Positions 21,608 to 28,200 of a stretch of DNA of 28,200 nucleotides are shown piece after piece. This stretch comes from a virus. The stretch covers positions 1 to 28,200 of IMG/VR virus record IMGVR_UViG_3300043122_000130; one strand, 5' to 3'. The notes beneath the pieces were generated by a model. It was not told the origin of the DNA and searched no databases. It worked only from the letters and a program-made list of their open reading frames with translations. The position numbers were made by a program, and so were the translations under genes. Numbering within the stretch: position 1 is the first letter of the stretch; each line of letters starts with the position of its first letter.

Positions 21608-21913
21608 ATGTGCAAAAAGGATCAATGCCAGCAGAAGTGTAAATCATGTATCAAAAATTACACTGATGCAGAATCACCGATTAAACCATATAATATAATT
21701 TTAGAAGGAAACCCTGTTATGGATTGGAAAGAACAACAGCGTCACGATGATATCATTCTTGAAATTGAAACTTTATGTAAAGGAATAACATCCGCAGAGA
21801 GGGATAAGCGCATGGAGGAAGTGTTAGAGCTTGTCAAAGAGTTGCAGGTGACACTTACCTTTGCTGAGAAGATTGGTGTTGACACAGACGCTTACAAACA
21901 CTTTATACGGTAG
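21608..21913 (+). CDS. Phage protein with N-terminal cysteine cluster, unrecognised (101 residues)
   Basis: ATG 21608 follows GAAGGAGAATAAC; the frame extends back to 21482 within the previous gene but without a ribosome site. The product begins MCKKDQCQQKCKSCIKNY, with four cysteines in 14 residues that could hold a metal. A helical, charged remainder follows (ILEIETLCKGITSAERDKRM, EVLELVKELQVTLTFAEKIG). The function is unknown. Confidence 0.66.
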   Translation: MCKKDQCQQKCKSCIKNYTDAESPIKPYNIILEGNPVMDWKEQQRHDDIILEIETLCKGITSAERDKRMEEVLELVKELQVTLTFAEKIGVDTDAYKHFIR

Positions 21914-21921
21914 GGCTTGTT

Positions 21922-22110
21922 ATGAAAATTGGATTCTTGTTGAAGTGGATTTTTGTGTTAATTGGTGTCCTCGTGGTGTTGACCTTTGTAAAAGGGATTG
22001 CTATTATTGGTGTGTTGACACTTCTTGTGGCAATGTTCTTTTCACTAAGGGAATATATCAACAAAGGTATTGATTATCTTAAAAATGTTATTGGTGGAAT
22101 TTTTAATTAG
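21922..22110 (+). CDS. Small membrane protein, unrecognised (62 residues)
   Basis: ATG 21922 has TAGGG 7 nt upstream. Residues 4-42 are hydrophobic (FLLKWIFVLIGVLVVLTFVK, GIAIIGVLTLLVAMFF), forming two spans. A short amphipathic tail (REYINKGIDYLKNVIGGIFN) follows. The size and layout would also suit a holin, but no lysis gene is adjacent. A second frame over the same bases starting at 21861 gives an implausible cysteine-tryptophan-rich product and is left out. Confidence 0.62.
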   Translation: MKIGFLLKWIFVLIGVLVVLTFVKGIAIIGVLTLLVAMFFSLREYINKGIDYLKNVIGGIFN

Positions 22111-22124
22111 GAGGTAGAAGGATT

Positions 22125-22382
22125 ATGAGTGTTACTAACGCTTACAGACAAGGTTATTCAAATTCTAAATCAGGTTTGGAAAAGGATAATCCTTATAAAA
22201 GGTTAGATAAGATGCGGGATAGTTATGCATGGGATAGGGGGTTTGAAGATTATAAAAATGGTTTTGTGTATCAACCTCCCTATTCAGAAGATGATTTTGA
22301 AAATGGATGTATAGTGTCTTCTCATTATATGGAAACTAAGAATAAGTTTTACCCTTGGACTAAAACAGAAGAAGGAGAATAA
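22125..22382 (+). CDS. Ribosome modulation factor-like small protein (85 residues)
   Basis: ATG 22125 follows GGAGGTAGAAGGATT. The pattern AYRQGYSNSKSGLEKDNPYK followed by AWDRGFEDYKNG matches the RMF-type motif as I know it: a Gly-Tyr repeat, Asn-Pro-Tyr about ten residues later, and Trp-x-x-Gly at the end. RMF (55 residues in E. coli) silences ribosomes as 100S dimers. Related small proteins are common in phages, with unknown roles. The C-terminal 35 residues are extra. The gene ends in Glu-Gly-Glu, giving the next ribosome site. Confidence 0.58.
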   Translation: MSVTNAYRQGYSNSKSGLEKDNPYKRLDKMRDSYAWDRGFEDYKNGFVYQPPYSEDDFENGCIVSSHYMETKNKFYPWTKTEEGE

Positions 22383-22384
22383 TT

Positions 22385-22819
22385 ATGGAAAATTATGATA
22401 TGGTAGCAGCAATTGGGTTCTTATTATGGGCAGTGAATATGTTACTTCCTGTGGTGTTGGGTATTATTACAGGGTTAGTATACTTCTGGAGTCGGGGCAA
22501 GGTTAATCTTAGTTTGGCATCCCGTTACCAATCTTTTAAGTGGCGAGAGGATAAGGATTTGTGGTTAAAGGGTTACCCTACTAGCTGGCTTGTTATGTTT
22601 ATAATGGTAGAAGGGATTCTTGGATTCATTGTAACAGCACTTCTTGTTAAGGCAGGTATACCTATCACCATTGCATCGGTAACACTTTTATCATTACTCT
22701 ACCTTCCACGATTTATCATCGACTTGACAAAAGGTTTGAAAATGAATCACAAAAGTGGTGACTTGGAGGAAATTAACTCTTTGAAGAAACGTTTAGAACA
22801 ATCGGAGAAAGGAGAATAA
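22385..22819 (+). CDS. Phage membrane protein, unrecognised (144 residues)
   Basis: ATG 22385 follows GAAGGAGAATAATT. Three hydrophobic segments are clear: residues ~7-34 (AAIGFLLWAVNMLLPVVLGI and onward), ~66-88 (TSWLVMFIMVEGILGFIVTA) and ~92-112 (IPITIASVTLLSLLYLPRFI). A cytoplasmic charged tail (LEEINSLKKRLEQSEKGE) follows, with a short coiled-coil character. It groups with two other small membrane proteins at 21922 and 22821. The function is unknown. Confidence 0.68.
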   Translation: MENYDMVAAIGFLLWAVNMLLPVVLGIITGLVYFWSRGKVNLSLASRYQSFKWREDKDLWLKGYPTSWLVMFIMVEGILGFIVTALLVKAGIPITIASVTLLSLLYLPRFIIDLTKGLKMNHKSGDLEEINSLKKRLEQSEKGE

Positions 22820-22820
22820 A

Positions 22821-22979
22821 ATGAAAGAAGATAAAGTAATTTCGGGGTTGCTTATGGCAGTAGGGGCGGTACTTATGTTGTCTAGTTACACTGGGATAAC
22901 ATCCACATCTATATTGACAGGAGTTCTAGTGTTCAGTGCAGGTAGTATCAGCTTACTACTTAGCAAACCTAACAAGTAA
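22821..22979 (+). CDS. Small two-span membrane protein (52 residues)
   Basis: ATG 22821 follows AAAGGAGAATAAA, and the stop is TAA at 22977-22979. The product has two hydrophobic segments (ISGLLMAVGAVLMLSSYTGI and TSILTGVLVFSAGSISLLL) with charged ends. It probably lies in the inner membrane. Its stop is 3 nt before the -35 box of the next promoter. The function is unknown. Confidence 0.62.
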   Translation: MKEDKVISGLLMAVGAVLMLSSYTGITSTSILTGVLVFSAGSISLLLSKPNK

Positions 22980-22982
22980 CAT

Positions 22983-23010
22983 TTGACAACAACCATAATT
23001 ATGCTACAAT
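22983..23010 (+). promoter_or_regulatory. Extended -10 sigma-70-type promoter for the SSB gene
   Basis: TTGACA (22983-22988), a 16-nt spacer ending in TGC, and TACAAT (23005-23010). The coding start lies 155 nt on, so the message carries a long leader. It is the fourth member of the TGC promoter class. Confidence 0.72.
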
Positions 23011-23165
23011 GTAACAATATAGAATAAACAAGCACATTAACGGAATGCAATATTCCTAAAAAGCTACGAGAGTGGCAAGGAGAGAACCTAAAAATCAAAC
23101 GGCATTTTCGCCAATTAATAAAACATTTTAGTCCAACTGGACATTTTTAATAAGGAATAATATTT
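23011..23165 (+). promoter_or_regulatory. Long structured leader of the SSB message
   Basis: No gene fits in this stretch. It holds three small hairpins: GGAAT-GCAAT-ATTCC (23041-23055), GGC-ATTTT-CGCC just after 23100, and GTCC-AACT-GGAC followed by ATTTTT shortly before the start codon. The last resembles a weak terminator. It also has GGCAAGGAGAGAACC near 23080, a ribosome-site look-alike without a following gene. Phage SSBs such as T4 gp32 repress their own translation through leader structure; a similar role is possible but not shown. Confidence 0.4.
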
Positions 23166-24368
23166 ATGACATTTTCATTTACCCCTGAGACAGCTTCTTC
23201 TGGTAGCACTGGTGGCGGTTCTGCAGTATCAGATGATCAATGGAAAGAATGGAACGATTATTACTACAGCTTACTTGATGGAAAGGAACAACCTCATAAG
23301 AATAAACAAGGTGATGTTGTAGAAGGTCGATTTTATAAGAAGAAGAAACTTGTAGGTAAGCTTGCAATGTTGGTAGATTGTGGTTTACAACCTCAGCCTG
23401 ATTCTTCTTATGAGTGGAAAGGTGAAGCTGGTAATGGAGATACCTTGAGTGCAGAGGAAAAAGCCCATGTTGAGAAGTATCCTGATAACTACTTCAAAAC
23501 AGTTGATGGTAAACGTATGCAATTTAAACCTGAGCGTCCTACGCAAGAGTTTGCATTCTACTTTGACTTCCCTAAGATTATGGTAGATTGGACTAAACAT
23601 CCTATTGAAGCGTTACATAGTCTTGGTCAGAAACCTTTACGTGTAGGTTACAACGGTTACTTTAAGAATAGTAGTGTGGGATTGGAAGGTTTTGCAAAAC
23701 AGTTACGATTTACCCCTAATTTCCGTACTGGTAAAGTTAGTCCAAATAACCCTATCTACAAGATTGCTACTGCTATGAATGTTGCTGACGAGTTCGAAAG
23801 TAGTAATTATGATTTTGGTAAATTAGCAGGTGGTCATTGTTTCTTCGATGTGTACATCACAAAGAATGTTTACAACGGTAAATCTTACTATGATGCAGAA
23901 ATTAAGAACTATTCTGAAATAACGGAAATTGAAGCAGGTGATAACACTATTACGGTGGCACAACAAATTCCAGAAAGTAATATCCCTTTTGTAGGTGTGA
24001 CTCTTAATGGTGGTAATTATTCTGATGAAGTATTGGATATGGTTTCACACAAGAAAGAGTTGATGGCAGTGTTACCTCGTGCAAAAGCGTTCCAACCAAA
24101 TGCAACAAAGAATCCTGACTTCTGGTTAGGTTGTAATTGGAAAGATAGTGACCTTTGCAAAGCTTTAGGTGATCGTGCTCCGAAAGTGGATAAGAATGGT
24201 GACAAGGTTCCTGTTGCTGGGACGGAAGTAATTCCTCAAGGAGTGTCACAAGGTGTGAAACAGGAATCTGTTCAGCAAAAGGATAAAGTTGTAGAATCAC
24301 CTGTAGAGGAAAGTTTCACAACTTCGGAAGATAACTTCGACTTCGATGAAGACCAGATCCCTTTTTAG
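23166..24368 (+). CDS. Probable single-stranded-DNA-binding protein
   Basis: This 400-residue protein starts at ATG 23166 behind ATAAGGAATAATATTT. The N-terminus (PETASSGSTGGGSAVSDD) is flexible. The centre is a large beta-rich domain with many aromatic residues (EFAFYFDFPKIMVDWTKH, GYNGYFKNSSVGLEGFAK, GGHCFFDVYITKNVYNGKSY). A linker (EVIPQGVSQGVKQESVQQKD) and an acidic tail, EDNFDFDEDQIPF, follow. That tail is the hallmark of bacterial SSBs (DDDIPF) and of T7 gp2.5 and T4 gp32, where it contacts polymerase and helicase. The size is larger than any of these, and the core cannot be aligned by eye. It has its own promoter and long leader and ends the rightward transcript. Confidence 0.7.
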   Translation: MTFSFTPETASSGSTGGGSAVSDDQWKEWNDYYYSLLDGKEQPHKNKQGDVVEGRFYKKKKLVGKLAMLVDCGLQPQPDSSYEWKGEAGNGDTLSAEEKAHVEKYPDNYFKTVDGKRMQFKPERPTQEFAFYFDFPKIMVDWTKHPIEALHSLGQKPLRVGYNGYFKNSSVGLEGFAKQLRFTPNFRTGKVSPNNPIYKIATAMNVADEFESSNYDFGKLAGGHCFFDVYITKNVYNGKSYYDAEIKNYSEITEIEAGDNTITVAQQIPESNIPFVGVTLNGGNYSDEVLDMVSHKKELMAVLPRAKAFQPNATKNPDFWLGCNWKDSDLCKALGDRAPKVDKNGDKVPVAGTEVIPQGVSQGVKQESVQQKDKVVESPVEESFTTSEDNFDFDEDQIPF

Positions 24369-24423
24369 AAGTGATAATTTAGGTTAAGGTTTCCCTTAGA
24401 CAATATTTAATTATACATGTAAG

Positions 24424-24461
24424 AAAGCCCCAAGAGACAATTAAGTTTCTTGGGGCTTTTT
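24424..24461. terminator. Bidirectional rho-independent terminator between convergent operons
   Basis: AAAGCCCCAAGA (24424-24435) pairs perfectly with TCTTGGGGCTTT (24448-24459) around a 12-base loop. The plus strand continues TTATT after the stem; the minus strand continues TTACATG. It lies between the SSB stop (24368) and the tail-fibre stop (24488), so it can end both transcripts. It is stronger in the rightward direction. Confidence 0.88.
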
Positions 24462-24487
24462 ATTACCTAAAATTTACCTCACCTAAA

Positions 24488-25432
24488 TTACGCCACTCGT
24501 TCCCAAATGTACACAACTTCGTAAGGAGGTAATGTTGCTGTTGTAGAAACTCCACCACTTAAACCATGTGTGTGACTCTCACCACCACCAAAAGTATCAC
24601 TTTCTGTAGTAGTATTGTAGTATAACCAATAGGTATTGTTGTTGTCAGTGCCATCGCTACCTGTATTATCATTATAATTAGAAGGCATCAATTCCTTATA
24701 AGGTGCAGTCTGGGTCTGCCCACTGTCCTCTGCGTGATAACGATCTCTGTAATCATGGTTATGTACATATGTAGGTACTTGTGCTTCAGTAAGTGTGTGA
24801 CTTTGTACCGTAAAAGTATTATTGTGAGTGTGGGTTTTAACACCCCCAGTTTTACCTGTTAAATCAAAATCAGAATCCTCTTCATCCAAACCTATTAACA
24901 TTCTACCTTTAATAAGGTTCCATGTACCAACTCCAAACCTTGTTGCAGGAGACTCTTGTGACTTAGTTATCCATGTATCTCCTACTTTAGGAATAACCTT
25001 ATCTTGCAAGGCATTTAAAGCATCTGAGAGAGCCGTTAACTGTGTTTGAAGGTTTGTTTCAGTTGTTGTAAGGGTGTTGGCTAAGGCATCATCTCCTGCA
25101 ATCCTAGAGGCTTCTTCTGCGTCAAGGTTGCTTTTAAGTTGGCCATATTCTGTATTAAGCTTAGTTTGAAGTTGATTATCCGCCACAATACGGGCAGCTT
25201 CTTCTGCATCAATAGCAGTTTGTAAATTATCAGCTGCCTCTTGTTGGACAGTGAGTATACCTTCTGCTAATGTATGATTAATTTCATTGAAGATTTGACG
25301 AGATAACCCTTGGTCGCTACTTAAACCAGAATCCCTCATCTCCTCTGCAATTTCTCGTCTATTTGGTTCGCCTGTGATTGGGTCATTCACTAAATTATTA
25401 GCCCAACCAATCCCGCTATCTGTTACTGGCAT
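24488..25432 (-). CDS. Tail fibre / receptor-binding protein with collar-type tip
   Basis: This 314-residue protein starts at ATG 25432 behind AGGAAAGAAAATA. Residues ~60-145 are a helical coiled shaft with a repeated unit (NLQTAIDAEEAARIVADNQL and NLDAEEASRIAGDDALANTL). The C-terminal half is a phage collar-type domain: GTWNLIKGRMLIGLDEEDSD, then LTGKTGGVKTHTHNN, a run of HxH pairs and SHTHGLSGG. It ends in LPPYEVVYIWERVA, the usual last strand. In T4 gp12 such histidine pairs hold metal ions along the trimer axis. It is the last gene of the tail operon. No chaperone gene follows. Confidence 0.85.
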   Translation of the reverse strand: MPVTDSGIGWANNLVNDPITGEPNRREIAEEMRDSGLSSDQGLSRQIFNEINHTLAEGILTVQQEAADNLQTAIDAEEAARIVADNQLQTKLNTEYGQLKSNLDAEEASRIAGDDALANTLTTTETNLQTQLTALSDALNALQDKVIPKVGDTWITKSQESPATRFGVGTWNLIKGRMLIGLDEEDSDFDLTGKTGGVKTHTHNNTFTVQSHTLTEAQVPTYVHNHDYRDRYHAEDSGQTQTAPYKELMPSNYNDNTGSDGTDNNNTYWLYYNTTTESDTFGGGESHTHGLSGGVSTTATLPPYEVVYIWERVA

Positions 25433-25443
25433 TATTTTCTTTC

Positions 25444-26118
25444 CTATACGTAATTTCTACTGTTGTAAGACTCTGCTAAAAGCCCTCTAACTGAATCTGG
25501 ATTATTATCTAAAAAGCTATCCTCTGGGAGTACACTACTCCAACCATAAGCACCTTCTGGGATAGGGTCATAACTTTCTGTAAAAGCATTGTAATTCTCT
25601 AATTGATTATCCTCTGCAGGAATAACACCAACACCATTTTTAAGATGTATCACTGTGTGTGCATTCACACCTGCTAAAGAAACCCTATCCACCATAACAG
25701 CAATATCACTTGGGACAGACTCTCCGCCATTCACTTGGATAGAAAAGGAAGCAGGGTAATGGGGAGATAATCTCACATCATCAACGCTAGTTAACTCTTT
25801 TACAAAGTTCAATACTTCTGGAGTAGTACCGCTTCCGTTATCCACTGTCCTCTGAAACTTTATTTGGTCTCTGTAAACACTGTCATCATCAGTAGTTCTC
25901 TCTACTCCTGAAAGTTTACCAATCAACTCTAATTGATAACCTGTTGCAGTGTTTACATCACCCCCTTGTGCAAAAAGTTTCATCAGTTCATCTTGAAATA
26001 ATTGATCTTCTGCTAGGAATATACTTAGAAGTTTTTTAGAGTTTTCTGCAAACCTGAATTGTGTTGGTAGAAGATCTTCTGCGTAGGATAGATAATCTCT
26101 TTCAACTATATCCGACAT
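25444..26118 (-). CDS. DUF2612-like tail protein
   Basis: This 224-residue protein starts at ATG 26118 behind GAAGGATAACATT. ATGYQLELIGKLSGVERTTD, DSVYRDQIKFQRTVDNGSGT and TPEVLNFVKELTSVDD follow the pattern of DUF2612, a family found between baseplate J and the tail fibre in contractile-tailed phages. The C-terminal third (NYNAFTESYDPIPEGAYGWS) is specific to this phage and may attach the fibre. It probably links the baseplate to the fibre, as gpI does in P2; that is inferred from gene order. Confidence 0.75.
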   Translation of the reverse strand: MSDIVERDYLSYAEDLLPTQFRFAENSKKLLSIFLAEDQLFQDELMKLFAQGGDVNTATGYQLELIGKLSGVERTTDDDSVYRDQIKFQRTVDNGSGTTPEVLNFVKELTSVDDVRLSPHYPASFSIQVNGGESVPSDIAVMVDRVSLAGVNAHTVIHLKNGVGVIPAEDNQLENYNAFTESYDPIPEGAYGWSSVLPEDSFLDNNPDSVRGLLAESYNSRNYV

Positions 26119-26122
26119 AATG

Positions 26123-27583
26123 TTATCCTTCTAAAATAATTATCTTACCTGAAAGCTGTGTAGCTTCTTCTGATGCAGATACTTTGACGGGGGTGCTTGA
26201 GTAGACAGGAGTTTCATTAACATCAACACTGCCGAACAATTCAACTTCAACTGTTTCAATACCTGTTACATTTTTAAATATATTAGAAGATACTCTGCCT
26301 TGGATAACATCTGTACCTGCATCAAGATTGTTGATATAGCTCATAACAGAATCAGAAATTAACTGAACACCGTTAGAAGGGAATTCCTCTTCATCATAAA
26401 GTGTGTAGGTTATACGTGTTGAAATATATTTGTTAAGAACTCGGCTATAGTACACTTTATAAGGAAGTCCGTTTTCATCTTCTATTTCAGTATCTGTACT
26501 ACCATAAAGTTCAATACCTGCCCCTACTGTTTCGTATAAGGTTTCAGCTATATCTTCATCAATACCTCCTTTCACAACAACTTCTAAACTCTTAGGAGGC
26601 CTCCCTTCTGAATCAGTTTGCATTGTCTTGTTCTGACCTACAGATACATCACTAACCCCTTCTAAGGCCAGTACAGCTGATTTAATAGCTCTGGCTGTAG
26701 CTTTACCTAATAATGCGGGGGATTGCTTAAAACGCTCTCTAAGCTCTTCATCTGTCTCTCTATATCTACCACCATTGATTAAACTGTTAGTGAAAGATTC
26801 TATTGCAGAAAAAGGAGGTGCTATTGTTAAAGAGTTTGCCAAGAAAGAATAATCCCCTTCTTCAACGTATTCAACATTGATGGCTTTTGATATTTCACAT
26901 CTATCAATTTCAAAACCTGATTGTAAGGTTAATGTGAAACTGGGGGTTGTATCAATAACAGTGTCTTCACTTCTAACAGTCCAAGATAAATACCCGTTCA
27001 AAGATGATTTCTCAATGTAGTATCCACTCGATACAAGGTCAGCTTCTAACAGGTCCACTGCATCGTTGAAACTACCTTCTGTAGTAGTATTCCTTGTGAA
27101 AGTGACACCGTTAATAATAAGTGTAATATCACCACTATAACCTATTTCATAAGTTGCCTTGAACCTATGTAACTCTGCTGTAGAAATAGTATTTACAATA
27201 GTGGTGTTGAATTCTGCATTGTTATTATTGTAGAAGCTACTTCCTGCTGGCAATGTCATCTCATCTTCATATTTCAAAGTGACAATAACATCCCCTGTTG
27301 CATTAACAGCTTCTTGCCTGTATATTAACTTACTTGCAGTTAAGTAGTCTAAGAATATACCAGATGCTTGGTCAATATCCATCATACTTTGTAATGCTTG
27401 AACAGAAGACCAGTTCTGTGCAAGAGGTAAGCTTAGAATGTTAACTAATATCTTAAATTTATTATCTGGGTTGGAATCAATATCAATTCCAAAATTAGTA
27501 TTTATTTCAGAAGAAAGATCTGATATTATATTCTGGAACCTTTTAGCTAAAAAGCCTGTCTCGGTTAGTCCGTATTCTGCCAC
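26123..27583 (-). CDS. Baseplate J-like protein
   Basis: This 486-residue protein starts at GTG 27583 behind GGAGATTTAACC. The N-terminus (TETGFLAKRFQNIISDLSSE, LVNILSLPLAQNWSSVQALQ, DQASGIFLDYLTASKLIYRQ) and the centre (GGRYRETDEELRERFKQSPA, ATARAIKSAVLALEGVSDVS) are standard for the Baseplate_J family (P2 gpJ, Mu gp47). These proteins form the wedge of a contractile tail. This is the strongest evidence that the phage is a myovirus. A beta-rich insert (residues ~150-220) lies between the two conserved parts. Confidence 0.92.
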   Translation of the reverse strand: MAEYGLTETGFLAKRFQNIISDLSSEINTNFGIDIDSNPDNKFKILVNILSLPLAQNWSSVQALQSMMDIDQASGIFLDYLTASKLIYRQEAVNATGDVIVTLKYEDEMTLPAGSSFYNNNNAEFNTTIVNTISTAELHRFKATYEIGYSGDITLIINGVTFTRNTTTEGSFNDAVDLLEADLVSSGYYIEKSSLNGYLSWTVRSEDTVIDTTPSFTLTLQSGFEIDRCEISKAINVEYVEEGDYSFLANSLTIAPPFSAIESFTNSLINGGRYRETDEELRERFKQSPALLGKATARAIKSAVLALEGVSDVSVGQNKTMQTDSEGRPPKSLEVVVKGGIDEDIAETLYETVGAGIELYGSTDTEIEDENGLPYKVYYSRVLNKYISTRITYTLYDEEEFPSNGVQLISDSVMSYINNLDAGTDVIQGRVSSNIFKNVTGIETVEVELFGSVDVNETPVYSSTPVKVSASEEATQLSGKIIILEG

Positions 27584-27585
27584 GG

Positions 27586-27948
27586 TTAAATCTCCAATTG
27601 TATTATTGTGTAACTTCCTGAGATAAGGTTCGCTTTGAAAGAAACATTAAGTTTTTGGTCAGTGGTGATAGAAGTGTAAGATATGATAGATTTTATAGCA
27701 GGATCTTGTGTGATAGTTTTTCTCACATATGTATCAGCAAGTGCTTTACTATTACCTTGGGAAAGTATACTTTGTATCCAAGGGATACCATAATTAATAT
27801 CCCTAAACCACTCACCTTTGTAACTTCTTAACTTTATTTCCAACCTTTGAGCGATGTTCTCAGGACTATCCTCTTCAAAGAAAGCTAAATCATTCCCTGA
27901 AAAGGTGATATCATTTGTTGTTCTGCTTAGAATTATATCCGAAGACAC
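27586..27948 (-). CDS. Baseplate wedge protein, gp25/W-like
   Basis: This 120-residue protein starts at GTG 27948 behind AAGGAGAATCCTT. The features fit the gp25/GPW family (and the related DUF2634): ENIAQRLEIKLRSYKGEWFR followed by DINYGIPWIQSILSQGN. It then ends in beta strands. These proteins form the inner baseplate and start sheath assembly, next to J as here; the stop is 3 nt before the J start. Confidence 0.85.
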   Translation of the reverse strand: MSSDIILSRTTNDITFSGNDLAFFEEDSPENIAQRLEIKLRSYKGEWFRDINYGIPWIQSILSQGNSKALADTYVRKTITQDPAIKSIISYTSITTDQKLNVSFKANLISGSYTIIQLEI

Positions 27949-27966
27949 AAGGATTCTCCTTAGTTA

Positions 27967-28200
27967 TTATTTTTCTATCTTTCCGTAAGGGTTTTTGTAA
28001 TACCCGTATCTTATCTCGTAGTAAGTGTATTTAATCGGCTGCCATATTACACCATCACGCTGAATTTGCATTGCATGTACCTGCTCATGTCTAATCAATC
28101 GCTGATTGTCCATGTAGTCAGGGTGCAAATAAATCACACCCCACGCACTTGTCCAACCTATGAATTTAAACTTTTTAAGTAGCCAAAGCAAGAAACCTTT
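27967..28200 (-). CDS. Small HExxH protein, possible zinc peptidase-like (N-terminus beyond window)
   Basis: The frame is open to the right edge; a TTG at 28191 could start it but no ribosome site can be judged there, and the codons before it read K-G-F. The visible 74+ residues include RLIRHEQVHAMQIQRDG, an HExxH zinc motif in a helix, and a tyrosine-rich tail (YTYYEIRYGYYKNPYGKIEK). Small proteins of this type occur in phage tail clusters and bacterial genomes as putative metallopeptidases. The usual third zinc ligand is not evident, so catalysis is unsure. Confidence 0.66.
   Translation of the reverse strand, partial: KGFLLWLLKKFKFIGWTSAWGVIYLHPDYMDNQRLIRHEQVHAMQIQRDGVIWQPIKYTYYEIRYGYYKNPYGKIEK

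Noticed and set aside
21861-22073. Plus-strand frame of 70 codons overlapping the 21922 membrane protein
   Set aside because: It has no ribosome site, and its cysteine- and tryptophan-rich product looks like an out-of-frame reading of the membrane protein.
20513-22920. Further TTGACA strings inside genes (20513, 21878, 22015, 22731, 22914)
   Set aside because: No acceptable -10 box stands 16-18 nt downstream, so these are treated as chance matches in AT-rich coding DNA.
1-28200. CRISPR arrays, tRNA or rRNA genes, insertion sequences, integrase or attachment sites
   Set aside because: Read on both strands, none gave spaced direct repeats, a cloverleaf with a TTCGA-type loop, a transposase or a recombinase; a second junction for an att comparison is not in the window.

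Overview
The window is mostly an AT-rich tailed-phage genome, from about position 2980 to the right edge. Its left end joins a more GC-rich piece of bacterial chromosome carrying a type I restriction-modification locus. The bacterial DNA looks gammaproteobacterial from its HsdM and HsdS sequences, which is an inference from protein character only. The phage combines a T7-type replication set (gp4-like primase-helicase and a family A DNA polymerase with the T7-like C-terminus) with a contractile-tail baseplate (gp25/W-like, Baseplate_J-like, DUF2612-like). It is therefore probably a myovirus with podovirus-type replication genes. No integrase, repressor, terminase, capsid gene, tRNA or CRISPR array was seen.

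Layout. (1) 1-2660, minus strand: hsdS (cut by the left edge) and hsdM, overlapping by 11 nt. (2) 2669-3502: a reading frame whose first ~175 codons are a T4 Rnl1-like RNA ligase and whose last ~100 codons look like bacterial DNA; the two sequence types meet here. (3) 3585-9910, minus strand: a tightly overlapping leftward operon of about 19 mostly small genes. It includes a T4 rIIA-like GHKL ATPase, an HNH/AP2-type homing-endonuclease-like gene, a membrane-anchored lysozyme-like protein and several small membrane proteins. (4) 9939-10053: a divergent control region with consensus sigma-70-type promoters on both strands. (5) 10085-18700, plus strand: small early genes, then RNase HI, primase-helicase and DNA polymerase. 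The primase-helicase is split by a group IA intron inside its Walker A motif, and the intron carries an HNH endonuclease with its own promoter. (6) 18700-24368, plus strand: a palindromic spacer, then promoter-led groups of small accessory genes (a lipoprotein, membrane proteins, an RMF-like protein), ending in a probable single-stranded-DNA-binding protein behind a long leader. (7) 24424-24461: a bidirectional terminator between convergent operons. (8) 24488-28200, minus strand: tail fibre, DUF2612-like protein, baseplate J, gp25-like protein and a small HExxH protein cut by the right edge.

The genes use host-type promoters. Four plus-strand promoters share the form TTGAC(A/T), 13 nt, TGC, TANNAT. 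Many genes are joined by one repeated module, GGAGAATAA-(n)-ATG, in which the stop codon and the next gene's ribosome site are the same bases, so that six proteins end in Gly-Glu. The most informative element is the intron: P1, P10, P4, P6 and P7 can all be paired by eye, which fixes both splice sites to the base. The least certain part is whether the phage/bacterial junction near 2980 is biological or an assembly chimera.
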